A stretch of 64,000 nt of DNA, from NCBI GenBank assembly GCA_027579435.1, contig JANBPK010000761.1, positions 37,543-101,542 on the forward strand, read 5' to 3'. Source of the DNA: Candolleomyces eurysporus (Eukaryota > Basidiomycota > Agaricomycetes > Agaricales > Psathyrellaceae). Both the position numbers and the translations under genes were made by a program. This document shows positions 21,748-33,913 of the stretch, in pieces. The notes under the pieces are model-generated. The model saw only the letters and a program-made list of their open reading frames with translations. It ran no database searches and was not told where the DNA came from. How positions within the stretch are numbered: the first letter of the stretch is position 1; each line of letters starts with the position of its first letter.

Positions 21748-23554
21748 ATGAATAGCACGTCTCATTTCGGGATGAATGGCTTTCATTCAAACCAGGGCGC
21801 GTCTACAAGCTCTGGCCAGTTTTCTGGGCATTACGGTGGAAACCAGAGCCAGTCCCATTTCGATCACCTCCCTATGAGAGGACCACCCATGCCCCAACGC
21901 CACCAGACAATCCCTATATCCCAGCAGAACTCGTGGAACCAGTCGATGGCGATGAACACCCAATCCTTGGGCCAAATGGACGGTGGACAGCTTGCCCCGC
22001 AGCAGCAGTGGATGAACCAGTCGTTCCAGAACGGAATCCCTGCCGGGATGAACAATCTCGGGCTGTCATACCTTCCACAGAATGTGCTACAGGATGCGCT
22101 AGCTCTCTCAATTCCTGTAGAGTCAGCAGACGAGCCGTTGCTGGTGCAGCAAATAATGAATGGCCTCCCTCGGGGAGAGACGTACAAAGAAATCTTGAAT
22201 AGTTTGCATGGAGTGAGTTGTCCCTTCTTTCCGCGTTTCTAGCTTTTTTAACATATGGTCCCTCAAGAAAAACGGACATTCCGCCAGTTTATGGAAGGAC
22301 TATTATCTAGACCACAAGACTCGCATTGATTCGTGGGTGAATATGTGCATGCAAAAAGACAAACCGCCACAAATCAGCTTGAAGCAGGAAGAGAGGGGGC
22401 CAATCCCTTCTATAAAAAAGCCCACAATCAAGAAACCCTCTCCCGGTTCATTCAAAACCGAGCATTCACCTATCCCCATCTCCCTGACGCCATCCATTGT
22501 TCCCGCGAAGCGACCACATTCCAATGTTCCAACCCCCAAAGAGCGGCGGAGTACGCCTGCTGCAGCCTTGACGCCCGCTGGGGGTAGTAAGCGAGCAACT
22601 ATCAACAGCCTCACTGCTCCAGCACCCGTATTCGACAGTCGTCTACCTCCCCCTCACGCTGATATCAAGATTCCAGATCCTCCCTCTCGCTCTCCTACGC
22701 CACCCACAAGAGTGATACCGCAAGGGAGGGGAAACAAGTATACTCCTGAAGATCGCGAATTTTTCATCAAATTCATTCAACGCGCTTTGCAAAAGAATCC
22801 TGATTTGACTCGAAATGAGTTGTGTGAGATGGTGGCTGAACGGGTGAGTTGTCATACCCGCATGTAAATTTCCTAGAGTGCTCACAAAACGTATTACACA
22901 GGCTCCTCATCACACGGCACAATCGTGGGCATCACACTGGTCTATNAATCACGACCTGCCCGACAAGATTCTTGCCGCGGCGCGTGGACAGGATTATGCT
23001 CTCGCCGAGGAAGATGAGGAGGAGGAAGAAGTTAGAACCTCCCGAAGAAAGCGTCCAAAATACCGCGATCCCAGTACAAGCGGGGACGAAGATGGAGATG
23101 AGGACGAGCAGGAGAGCGCATCAGTGAGCNACAATGACGAAGATGATAGCGATGACGATACTCCCGTGAAACAATGGCACGAGGATGANATGGGTCAGAA
23201 GGGCGAACCGTTCTCAGAGGCTGACATGTATATTGCCGCTAAATACATCGCGGAATTNCCCAGATGGCATGAAACTACTTCGAAGGATCGATGGGGGCCA
23301 TTTTCAGAGAAGGTATTTGCATTGTTGCGGGTTTCGACTATTCTGCTAACGTCANTCGTAGTATACTCAGCGATCTGCGAAATCNTGGGCAGAATATTAC
23401 CGGCGCTGTGACAAAGGTTCGTCGTTTTTAGTGGTTATTTTATATATCCTGATCCATTGTCCGTAAAGAAATCAACCGGTTAGCGAGGAAGATACAAAGG
23501 CAATTCTCGCAGTCACAGCGCGTTAAGCCTACTAGAACCCCGGGGAAGGAATAG
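21748..23554 (+). CDS. Nuclear Myb/SANT-like protein, possibly Rap1 (TERF2IP)-type
   Basis: The start ATG 21748 opens a Gln/Asn/Met-rich disordered N-terminus. Three helical segments resemble Myb/SANT folds. The first is DEPLLVQQIMNGLPRGETYK continued after splicing by KNGHSASLWKDYYLDHKTRI. The second is YTPEDREFFIKFIQRALQKN...ELCEMVAERAPHHTAQSWAS. The third is FSEADMYIAAKYIAEF.RWHE...YTQRSAKSWAEYYRR. The 'acidic start, bulky core, T-x-x-S-W-x-x-Y/H' form of each fits the Rap1 Myb family better than classical c-Myb. Between the second and third lies a basic DYALAEEDEEEEEVRTSRRK and acidic linker. A telomere or chromatin role is inference. The end lies at 23554. Confidence 0.65.
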
Positions 23555-23827
23555 AGCGAGAGGTTTAAACCGATTTAATATTGATTTTTTGATTCTTGAA
23601 GGCGGCCNTTATCATCTTCAATCTTGACACTGTTTGTGGTGCATGTCTATGTTTTCTAGTAATTTTTGTTAGTATCAGGACGTAATATGTGTGGCGTGCC
23701 CCTAACTTTGGAATGATCCCTGACTGGTTCACGTGGGGCCATCATATAACAAGATCGATCCAGCCAGACACGCTCCTACTAGTCTTGTTTCTCTCCTTCA
23801 CTCTCTTCCACATCTCGACCANCAACC

Positions 23828-25491
23828 ATGGATGAAGAATACGACGTAGGCATCCAACCCATCGTCCATGAACGCGTGCTCATCATGCTCCCNTNAGGTC
23901 ATTGTCCTCGGCACTGGCCTGACGGAGTGTATCCTGTCGGGGTTGCTCTCCGTCGAGGGCAAGAAGGTCTTGCACATGGATCGTAACGACTACTATGGAG
24001 GAGACAGTGCCAGCTTGAACTTGACTCAGGTATGCTCAGACAACCTCTTGTCTGACAGGTGGTTGACCGTCATCAGCTGTATCGTAAATTCCGCCCTGAT
24101 CAAGCCCCGCCAACGGAGCTTGGGCGCGACAGGGACTACGCCATCGACCTCGTTCCCAAATTCATCATTGCGTCTGGTGAATTGACGAAGATCCTTGTTC
24201 ACACTGAAGTCACCAGATACCTCGAGTTCAAGCAGATCGCTGGTAGCTTNGTTTATCGTGACGGCAAGATCTCCAAGGTGCCTAGCACTGAGATGGANGC
24301 TGTGAAGAGCCCCCTCATGGGTCTCTTCGAGAAACGACGAGCCAAGAAGTTCTTCGAGTTCCTGCAGAACTGGAAGGATGAGGATCCTACCACTCACCAA
24401 GGTAACCAGCCCCCATATCNACNTTTGATCGTAGTNGCTTATNTATCTGTTTCTAGGGATCAACCTCGACAGGGACAGCATGAAGACCGTCTACGAGAAA
24501 TTCGGTCTCGAGCCGGGAACTCAGGACTTCATTGGCCATGCTATGGCTCTGTATCTTGATGACGAGTAAGCCAGGTTGCTGNGTGTTTACTGGTTGGTGG
24601 CTAAGCGGCCTTCAGTTACATCACNAAACCAGCAAGGCCAACTTACGACCGTATCATCCTCTATACTTCCTCCATGGCCCGATATGGCAAATCTCCCTAC
24701 ATCTATCCTCTCTATGGTCTNGGAGAGCTCCCTCAGTCATTTGCACGACTGAGTGCCATCTACGGTGGAACATACATGCTTGACAAGCCCATTGATGAGA
24801 TTGTCACGGANTCTGAAGGAAAGTTCGTCGGTGTGCGCAGNGGCGAAGAAACNGTGAAGGCCAAACAGGTTATTGGCGACCCCAGCTACTTCGGCGCNGG
24901 AAAGGAGCTCGAAGGGGGCAAGATGCGAACTATCGAGGAAGGCAAGGTTGTTCGAGCAATCTGTCTGCTCAAGCACCCCATCCCTGGAACTGAAGACTCC
25001 GACTCGTGCCAAATTATCATCCCCCAGAACCAGGTCGGCCGCCGTAACGGTATGTTTCCGGGTATCTTATGCGATTGTATACCTATTGACGCTGTTTAAA
25101 GATATCTACATCGCCATGGTTTCGTCCACCCACAATGTCTGTGCTAAGGACATTTATGTTGCCATTGTCAGTACTATCGTGGAGACCGACAAGCCCGAGC
25201 TTGAGATCGCTCCTGGTNTGAACCTGTTGGGCCCCGTCTACGACAAGTGAGAGGNAACTTCAGATCTTGTGCTGTGTCTNCATTCTAACCGAGTCAACTT
25301 TTAGGTTTGTTTCCATCAGNCCTCTCTACACCCCCACCAGCACAGGCAAAGAAGACAACATCTTCATCACGCGCTCCTATGACGCCACCTCTCACTTCGA
25401 GACTGTTGTGGAGGATGTTCAGGACGTCTTCAAGCGTGTTACCGGCAATGACTTGGTCNTGAAGAAGCGTGACGTTGAGGTCCAGAGTTAA
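23828..25491 (+). CDS. GDI1: Rab GDP-dissociation inhibitor
   Basis: The protein extracts and recycles prenylated GDP-bound Rab GTPases. Exon 1 is very short (MDEEYD), spliced at GTAGGC into [20 protein letters not shown] with the dinucleotide-fold GxGxxE pattern. Then come [60 protein letters not shown] and [15 protein letters not shown], the GDI/CHM sequence-conserved regions. [18 protein letters not shown] and [14 protein letters not shown] follow, and the C-terminus ends KKRDVEVQS at 25491. The total is about 450 residues, the usual GDI length. Many N bases break individual codons but not the gene. Confidence 0.95.
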
Positions 25492-25605
25492 ATCACTGCG
25501 CCTTCTNGAGCCNCGCTCCAATCTGACGGTTACCANTGCTTGCTTTTCAATTGACTACGACGATCTGTACATATAATAATATTTTTTTGGTCATAAAGTG
25601 GAATT

Positions 25606-28600
25606 TTAAAAGAATGCATTCATATCGAACTCGGGTACATTAATGTTTTGTTTGGCCGACTTCATCAAGCTGCCTAACCCTGCCTTGCGGGCAATGAGGT
25701 CGCTCTCTTCCTCGATCTTCCCCAGACCCAACGACCTTTGGCCAACGGGCGTATCAGAGCGAGAGGAGGGTAAGGAGGTGACGTCAATATCGATCATAAT
25801 TGACGAGCGGCGAGCCATCGCCGGTTCCAACGGGAATATAGGTCTGGAGCCAGGAGATGATGGATTCCACGATATGGATCCATTGAGAGGTGAACTCGCT
25901 GGAGAGTGAATGACTGTTGACGGTCTAGCAAAGGACCACGATTGGACGAGGTCNAGGGCCAATGCATGGCAACCTATCACATAAAGCGGAGTTAATTGGT
26001 NAATAAACNAGAAGATAGAAATGTATAGAAATTTAACGTACCCATGCGACAAAAGACTTTGGCTATCTGGAGGATAAACTTGAATTCCGATCTTCCAGAA
26101 ATTTCACTCGTTCCCTTGGCAGCCTGGAGAGTCTTCGAACGAAGTTGGGAGAATAACAAAGCCGTGCTTGGATCGTCGTAAAATGGCTCTCGAATTTCTT
26201 CGACGATGACATTGAACGCNGAGGCAACGTCTTGCAAAGGCGTCTAAGAAGGNATTTNAGNACTAGATTACTTGCAGTAGAGTTTAGGTCANCGTACCAA
26301 NAAAATCCGTACTGCAAGGTCCCGACGATGGAGCACCCAGAATGCCCAGCTTCCAAGATATCGGTTCCCGGACTCAAATGCGATGGGTATAACCGTCCCG
26401 GAGAGGATGTCTTTGAGCACAGGACCCTCATTGCTTTGTTCCACTACTCGAGCGATAGCAATTGCCAATTGGAAGTCTTTCTGATGCTTGAGACAAACGT
26501 TGACCGCGTCCTTCAACGCCCCTCCGAGTAAGAAGAACGCTGCGGCGTATTCTAAAACCTGCCATCAGGGCTTATAATCCACAGTGACGAAGATCAAACT
26601 GACCAAAGCGCTGCTTGCCTAGCAATGCGAATGCGTTCTTGAGTGCAGCGGTTCGCCATCGGCCCTCGGAAAAATCNTTATTCAGGAACTTGAGCATNAG
26701 CGGCTGCTCCTTGTGCCATGCCGCTTGTCTCCAAAGTCCATGCACTAGCTTGTGTTTCCCAAGGGCGAAATAAAACAACGAGCAGGCAGTAGGNTCCCGT
26801 GCGTCACCCGCCATATACTCATTGCGAGCTATCACTTCGAACTGCTGCTTCTACAACCAGGGTTCAAAAACGGAACACTGTAGGAGAAGCTTGAAACTTA
26901 CCAGAGTTTCTGGCGAATTCAGCCATAGAGGTACTCCCAAAGCTCTCGCCTCTGACCACGTCAGTTTGCCCCCACAGGCAGCCACTGATGAGTTCAACAA
27001 TAGATCTTGACTCTCGCTGTGGAATGCCCAGATTATGTCTCGGTATCGAAGACGTTCCCGCTTTGCTGATTTGGGGGGCAGCGTCGAGCTTTGAGAGGCC
27101 CTCTGGTTCAAGATATAGAACGATCGCATAGAGATCAAATATCGAAGTCCGTTTTCGTCCAAGGCGCGGCGTTGCTCNTCAGTCTGTGCANGGTGTTTCA
27201 GTAACGCCTGGNNGAAGNGGNCNTAGCTTTCNTACCTCCAATGTAGTTTGGATAAGGACGATCAAATGCGCTTGNTCGTTNGANGTCAAGTGAGGTAGCT
27301 GATGGGATTCTAAGTGTCGGATTAAGCGTGTCACCAATGCACGAGAGAATTCTNCCTCATCCGAGCTACANGCAAGCTGAGAANATTGCGATGNATNTAT
27401 GACTTGGAGNAACGTACTCATCATTCGACCCGTTGGAATTGAAGAGGGTCTTGTAATGCTTTTGNGGACCCTAATGACGAGATCAGCNATTAGTATTCAA
27501 GCGGAAAGGTGCTACTCACAGAAGAAAGACTTTTGCTGTCTCTTTCTAGATAGCGCTCNACCGGGAGTGCCGTCCATTCNACTTGATCATCCCCACTTTC
27601 ATGGCGTTCGACNGCNCGAGCTAGNTTTACAATGATNTCCTTCACCAATCCGAGTTTGCCTTCGGAGGATCAGTGAATAAACGAACGCCAAGTTTATGAT
27701 CAACGTACCCCAAAGCAAGCACTGGAGAAGCATCTGAGGATTATAATCTTCCAGNGGACCGTTCCTTCGAGCGACGTGNTCAAACANANTCTCATGAGAT
27801 GCCTCCGGTTCGCGATGNTCAGCATCATAAGGTTCACTGAACAGATACATCTGTTGTCCTGCTGCGATGAGGAAAGAACCATGTGCCATCCACACTGAAT
27901 CNCTGATTGTATGAGGAGTCAACCTNCATAAAGATATTAGAGTGCGAAGGGGANAGACAACTGGAGGGCAACTTGCCCTGAAATGTCTATTCTGTGNCAN
28001 AGAGCCCAGCCAGGACCTTCCTCGAAGTACGTCATCCGCTGTTGACAAAGAATGTCGACATGGCGNGAGTAACCGACGGCCAATATAGATTGCGAATCGC
28101 TAGTAGANCTCCAGTCCAGGTCNAGAATAAGATTGCTAAAGACANACGTNAATAACCGTATNTTGGGCTCTATGGCAGATGTGCTTACTTGTCCACCCTC
28201 TGATATTCAAGGCCAGTGGCAAACTCAGACTCGGTCGAGTCCCANATCGTCAATTCGTCATGTTCTCCTTGNCCGATAACTGGGCAGGNGNNTCAAAATG
28301 AGTGNAANAGTNNANNCCTANAACTCGAACATACCNAGNGCNGTTTTCTTCATNGAGCTNCACTTTGCCTTCTTGAANCCGCTCCTNTTTGTTCTGACCT
28401 TGCCGGTACACTTCCAAGCTTGCCCATTGGACGCTTCCAGAGCCCAGAATGCCAGTTCACCCTCTTGAGACACACTCAAAAGAACGTCGTGTTCGGACCA
28501 GTCTCTGAGGTTTCCCCAAGCCATTGGGTCCACAGGCTGGATGAACTTTGGGGTTGAAGGGAGAGGAAGCGGTGTCTGCGATACAATCGAGAGTTCTGGA

Positions 28601-30560
28601 TTGGGTCCTCCGGTACACTTGATCTGAATGACNGTATAGTCGGTCGCTATCGCTATCATGAATTCACAGCCAGAAGGAGAAGGCATAGTGAAGAGCGATT
28701 CGAGGCGAGGCAACTTCAAAGTCTGAGGAGGGGAGCAGTGCAGAGTTAAATTTCCCGACTCTTGGAGGAAGGTGGCAAATTGGTGACCTAGCACAAACTC
28801 GTTACCATACGCTGGAACTGGGTATCAAGTGGCCTACCTTGAGACAAAACAACCATGAATTGGGCGTTTACCCAACTTCCNGTCCGCTTCAACTCTGTGC
28901 CTCGCTTTCCGATTGTCCAGGAGTCCCCGTCAAGATCTCCTCGAATTACGCCGACGCCTTTTCCTTCAGGCGTTCTTACAAGCCGTAATATGTCNGATTC
29001 CTCGGCGATGTCCCTCTCAGGAAACGAGGCCACAAGCTCAAGCCCGTGAGATCGGGCGTCGAAAAATGCAAGCGGGGAAAGTTTGAAAGTCATGAGAGGA
29101 GTACTTGTGACTAATGTCAACAACTTTGGATCAGGGTGAGGCAAAAGATAGAGATATGATGGGGGATGCTTGAAGATAGAGGGCTGTGACTGCTGCAAGG
29201 TGAATTGGCGAAGTAACGTAGGGGGGCGTCGATCGATATTCTGCGCACTTGGTCAGATAGGCACAGCGGGTAAGAGGGCATCGAACGTACTGCAACGGCC
29301 GTGACTACGAGGGAGCCGTCGCCAAGTATGCGAACGAACATGTCCCAACCCTCGTCTTGAATCTCCTTGATTCTCTTGTTTTTNCCATTGTCTTCTTCAG
29401 TCGAGTTCTTCAAAATGTAATTCAGCACCGTTCCAACCGTTTGGCGATCAAGCCAAAAGATTGANGAGCACGAATTGGCATGATGGAGGGCAACNGAAAA
29501 GGGAAGAGCAGAGAATAGATCTAAGGATGAATGCAACTGCAAGTATTCCGGGGAGTCAAGGATGGGTATGAATATTCGCAATACCGAGTCGGTAGTGATA
29601 CTATAAAGGATTAGGTCATATCTACGAAGTAATGAGTCCATCGTAGTTTCAACAAAAATAGCCTTTCCGCACCGACTTGAAGCTTGAGGGCGGCGCCAGG
29701 CAATTTTGACTACTGGACGGGGGTGTGGGAGAAGTTGCGTCTGTCTTCCAGATGTAGTAGAGAAAAGGCGCAAGGCGGTATCGTGCTAAAGTTTAAAGCT
29801 CAGTTTCGGACCGTTGGAAGGAAGATTAAAAGGGCATGCCTTGCAGACAGTTGCAATGTACATAAGGGAAGGTGCAAAGTTGGCATGTATGATGGCCTTT
29901 ACCCTAAAGTGGATGAGAAAGAAGGGAGCGGAAGAGNTACGCTGGCAAACTTACGGAGCGGACCATTTCAAGGACCAGGTTGGCAAATCATTCTCTAACA
30001 CCAGAGTATACACAGAGAAGCCCCTCTCAGTCCCGACGGCGAGTAGCCCTGCAAATACATGAGTCTTTTGAGAGATGAAGCCAGCGGGCGAATGCTTACC
30101 NGCTTTGTTGTCGAGTGCGGTCACGGTGTGTCCTTCCGGAAGGACCAGAGTTGAGTGCACTCTCCACGCATTGTCCTGCACGCCTGATAAAGCCCACGCT
30201 GCGACTCGGGTGTTCATTGCGGCGACAATCTGACTGAAGGTTGGNATGCAGCGCAAGAGAGATCCGGTGATCTTCTTACCAGTCTCATTCCAGAATCGAC
30301 GGAAATGCACGAGATGGACTCCTTGGAGTTGACTGTGCCCGGAAATGCTTCCCAAAAGGCGAGAACGCGTCGCAGGGCGAGATTTTGGGCATTTCGGATG
30401 AGTACGGAATCTGCAGATGGGTAAAGCTTTTTGAGATTCAACAATGTGGCGTGGTGTCAGGANGGCTGGTGAGACGAACNAGAAGGGACTCCTGAGGAAG
30501 NCGAATGAACTGGAGGCCTGCAGCGGGATATCCGGTACAGGTCTGCTGGAGCTGGAGCAT
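25606..30560 (-). CDS. RAV1: RAVE complex subunit Rav1 (rabconnectin-3 alpha-like)
   Basis: This very large multi-exon gene (about 1,400 residues expected) encodes the scaffold that reassembles V1 with V0 of the vacuolar ATPase. The start ATG 30560 gives MLQLQQTCTGYPAAGLQFIR, a typical Rav1 opening. WD-repeat-type beta segments follow (IVAAMNTRVAAWAL, LLAVGTERGFSVYTLVLEND). The C-terminal Rav1 domain is clear: YRDIIWAFHSESQDLLLNSS, GKLTWSEARALGVPLWLNSP, FYFALGKHKLVHGLWRQAAW, RWRTAALKNAFALLGKQRF, and the DAVNVCLKHQKDFQLAIAIA helices. It ends VPEFDMNAFF at 25606. Dense N bases make several exon borders unresolvable. Confidence 0.88.
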
Positions 30561-30764
30561 GCCGTCGAGGAGAAAGGACGACCGCGATAAGGATGCTCAA
30601 TTCAGGAAATGGCACACATCCGAGGAATATGGCGCCTGTCAAGAGCCAACAGGGCCAAAACCGCGTCATTACATATTTGGCACGTGGGCTGGGGGCTCCG
30701 GCTTTTTGGGCTGGCTGCTGCGCCGTCCTTAAGCATCACCTACCTTACCCTTTCTCCTCCAGCT
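30561..30764. promoter_or_regulatory. Shared divergent promoter of RAV1 and the fasciclin gene
   Basis: These 204 bases separate the two opposing start codons. They leave no room for separate promoters, so the two vacuole-related genes probably share control elements. No specific binding site is claimed. Confidence 0.55.
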
Positions 30765-33569
30765 ATGCGATGGGCAGCCCTCCCTGTCGCTCTGACAGCG
30801 TCTCTACTTCCCTTCTNTGTTTCTGCTGCCCAAGTACCGTGGTCACAGCCCTCACCAGTTTCAACGACAATAGTCGACGTCCTTAGTGCCGATCCCGACT
30901 ACTTGTCCTTGTTGAAGCTTCTGCAGCATTCTAAACTCATTCCGACGCTGAATCGTCTCGAACGAAGCACCCTTTTTGCACCCACCAACGACGCTGTGAA
31001 GCGCTATGCCGAACAAGACCGGCTGTGGAAGAACATTCTCGAGGACGACGCCTTTGTGGTCACCGACAATATCCAAGAACGACTGCGACAACAACTCTTT
31101 TACCACCTCCTGAACCACACGCTCCAAACCACATCCTCATTTAGCGGAGTGCAAACCCACGACACGCTCCACTATCCGTCCCTGGGCTTACAACCACCGT
31201 CTAGAGAGCCCCCTCCCAACCCGCCATGGATGCCCGTGCCTGGCGGAAGCCTGGGNGGGAAGCCCCAGCGAATCCGAGTAGCGTCTGATGATGCTGGAAT
31301 GCGCGTCGGGGTGGATGCTTTCGGTCATGGGGGTGCCANTTTCGTCAAGGATACCATCGAGGCGTCAAATGGGGTCGTAATAGGNATTGATACCTTCTTG
31401 GATCCTCCACCGGACCTCGGTTTGTCGCTCGCCTTTTCTNTTGGAGCCCATCTAATGTTTCTCTATACTTCTAGTTCGAACCATTGAGCAACACCCTTCC
31501 GTCTCCTACTTCAACAAGATCTTGGGNCCCGACGTTGTCACGAAACTCAACAGTACTGCCAACATCACGCTGTTTTTGCCNGTTGACGAAGCCTGGAACG
31601 CTTTGAACCCATATGAACGCTTGTATCTTGAAAGTGAATTCGCAGCGGACGACCTAAGACGGATATTGAACATGCATGCGGTGGTTGAAGACAGTGTCAA
31701 GTGGTCGGANTCTTTCCAGTCGGATCTCAGTGGTGAGTGTTACCCTCTATCGCATTCTCTTTGACTAACCTCTTCCAGTGACTACGCTCGACGGAACGGA
31801 GTTGAAAATTGTCACTGCTGACTCTCAAACTAAAGTTGGCGACGCGGACCTTGTTCAGCCCGACATTTATGCGTCCAACGGAGTGATGCACCTGGTTTCC
31901 TCGCTACTCATCCCTCCGAACGCCCTCCAGTTGACCCCGGAGAAGTACCTTCTTGCCCTGAATTGCACCACCTTCGTGTCCCTGCTCCACTCNGTTGAGC
32001 TGACGTCACTTATCAATGACACCGACCCAGAGTTTACTATTCTTGCCCCAACGGATGATATATTCACTATTCTTGGAGACTCGGATTTGCCTGAGCGTGG
32101 TAGCGAAGAACTCAAGAAGCTCCTGCAATACCACTTCATCCCAGGCCAATGGACGCCCAAGAGGTTGGAGAACGGCTCACTTTTGGAAACCGAGCTCGTG
32201 GAGCAAGGTTTAGGTGGTGGGCGACAGGTCCTCTCAGTTGATGTTGGAGCAGAAGATCCAAAGAAGAAGCGCTCGAGGTCCATCAGCTTCGCGGGCGCAG
32301 GGGTCATTGGCGAGCCTGGTGAGTTCACTTGTGATCATTTTTCAATGCCCTTCTGACAAATTTCTAGTGCAAGTCAACAACTCGATCATTTATTTCATCT
32401 CCAGACCGCTAACCCCACCCGTGGACCCATTGGAAACGGCTCTCCCTTATTTGGATCTCTCCTCCTTCCTAGCAGCTGTTTTATCGTCTTCCAAAGCCGA
32501 TACGCTGAGAACAACACCGCGCACGACTTTACTCATTCCCCATAACCAAGCCTTCAAGCGTCTTGGGTTACTGGTCAGCAATCATCTTCTTTCACCATCT
32601 GCGAAACAAGACCTAGAAAGCGTTCTTTTACATCATACTCTGGATTCAATCGAGTATGCGACACAATTAGCCAAGGGCCAGCATACATATGGCACTTTGG
32701 AGGGGAGCGATGTATCGTTCGAAACCACGAAGAACGGTACGATGTATGTTGGATCTAGTGGAGGTTGGCCAGGCATGAAGGCAGAGATCACTCCTCACGA
32801 CTGGCTGACCAGAACCGGCGTAATCCACGAGGTTTCGGACATCCTCATTCCACGCTCTGTGGAATTCACCATCGGGAAATTGATGCGTGCAGCGAAGGGC
32901 AACACCATGACCACTTTGGTGAACAAGGCAGGTTTTGAATGGGTTCTGAACGGAACCGCTCCTCCCGAAGGAACCAAATGGGTGGATCAGAACTTTCAAA
33001 CCCCCGGTTGGACCCTGCTTTGCCCATCCGATGACGCCTTCAAGAACTACAATCTCACGGAGCTATACGCCGATGAGGAAGCCATGAAGGAGATCGTTGA
33101 ACAACATCTCATCCCTCTGCCCTCACCCGTGGACGATTTCCGACCCGATGACAAGCCGTTGAATAACAATCGACCACTCGTGCTTGACGACTCCACCTAT
33201 TCCACTTTGCGGTCGACTTCGTCAGTTTACGGCGATCTCGTCTTCCAAAAGCGAGAGGACGGAGGCTATGTCGTTGGAATCAAGGGCGCGCGGGGCACCG
33301 AAGGCGATGAGGATTACGCTCGTGTGATCGGATGGGGACGATCAACGACCGGGGGTGGCGCAGGCGGGGTGATCCAGATAGACCGTCTCCTGGTTCCGTA
33401 TCACCCTAAATGGTGGGTTGAATATGGGGCCCCTACTGCCGTTGGTTCCGTCGGTATCCTTGTCATCTGTGGGTTCTTCTACCTCGTTCGGATTATCTGG
33501 CAGAGAGACACGACGGAGGCGACGTATGAGCCTGTTGGCGGATTCGGACGTGATGACGATGAGGATTGA
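30765..33569 (+). CDS. Fasciclin (FAS1)-repeat type I membrane protein, Fsc1-like
   Basis: ATG 30765 begins a signal peptide (MRWAALPVALTASLLPF.VSAA). At least five FAS1-like repeats follow, each with the 'TLFAPTNDA' or 'ILAPTDDIF' H1 motif and an 'N..HV..I...L.P' H2 motif. Examples are TLFAPTNDAVKRY, ITLFLPVDEAWNAL, EFTILAPTDDIF, TLLIPHNQAFKRLG and WTLLCPSDDAFKNY. H2-type ends include ASNGVMHLVSSLLIPPN and TGVIHEVSDILIPRS. Near the end is a membrane helix (PTAVGSVGILVICGFFYLVR) with a short acidic cytosolic tail (YEPVGGFGRDDDED). The length of about 870 residues and layout match the vacuolar FAS1 protein Fsc1, needed in fission yeast for autophagosome-vacuole fusion. Confidence 0.9.
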
Positions 33570-33913
33570 GGTAGAAATATTCTTTAATTTTATTAGGCAT
33601 TCCTGTATAGAGTCGCTTTCCCTTCAGCTTCAATCTTCGTCTTCGCATTGGCATTGCAAATGAACATGTTACTTATCTTTGTATTATTTCTTGTAACACC
33701 TTACAGTTATTACCTCTAGTTTATGGGATGGAATGGAATGCTCTACATATATTTTTCCGGGTGTTTGGCAGCAAGCATGTGAAATCCGTATCTTCCCGGT
33801 TGGGTTGCCCAAGCGCTCTGCATTAGGGCATCATGTAAAAAGGGTGGAAGCCGTCCTTCCGTCTTCCTATACTCACTAGACTCGACCACCCCGAGCACAC
33901 CCCTCCCGACAAG
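33570..33913. other. Intergenic: fasciclin 3' flank and carrier promoter
   Basis: These 344 bases lie between co-oriented genes. Two ATT-rich stretches follow the fasciclin stop, and a C-rich stretch ending CTCGACCACCCCGAGCACAC precedes the carrier start. No additional gene is visible. Confidence 0.5.
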
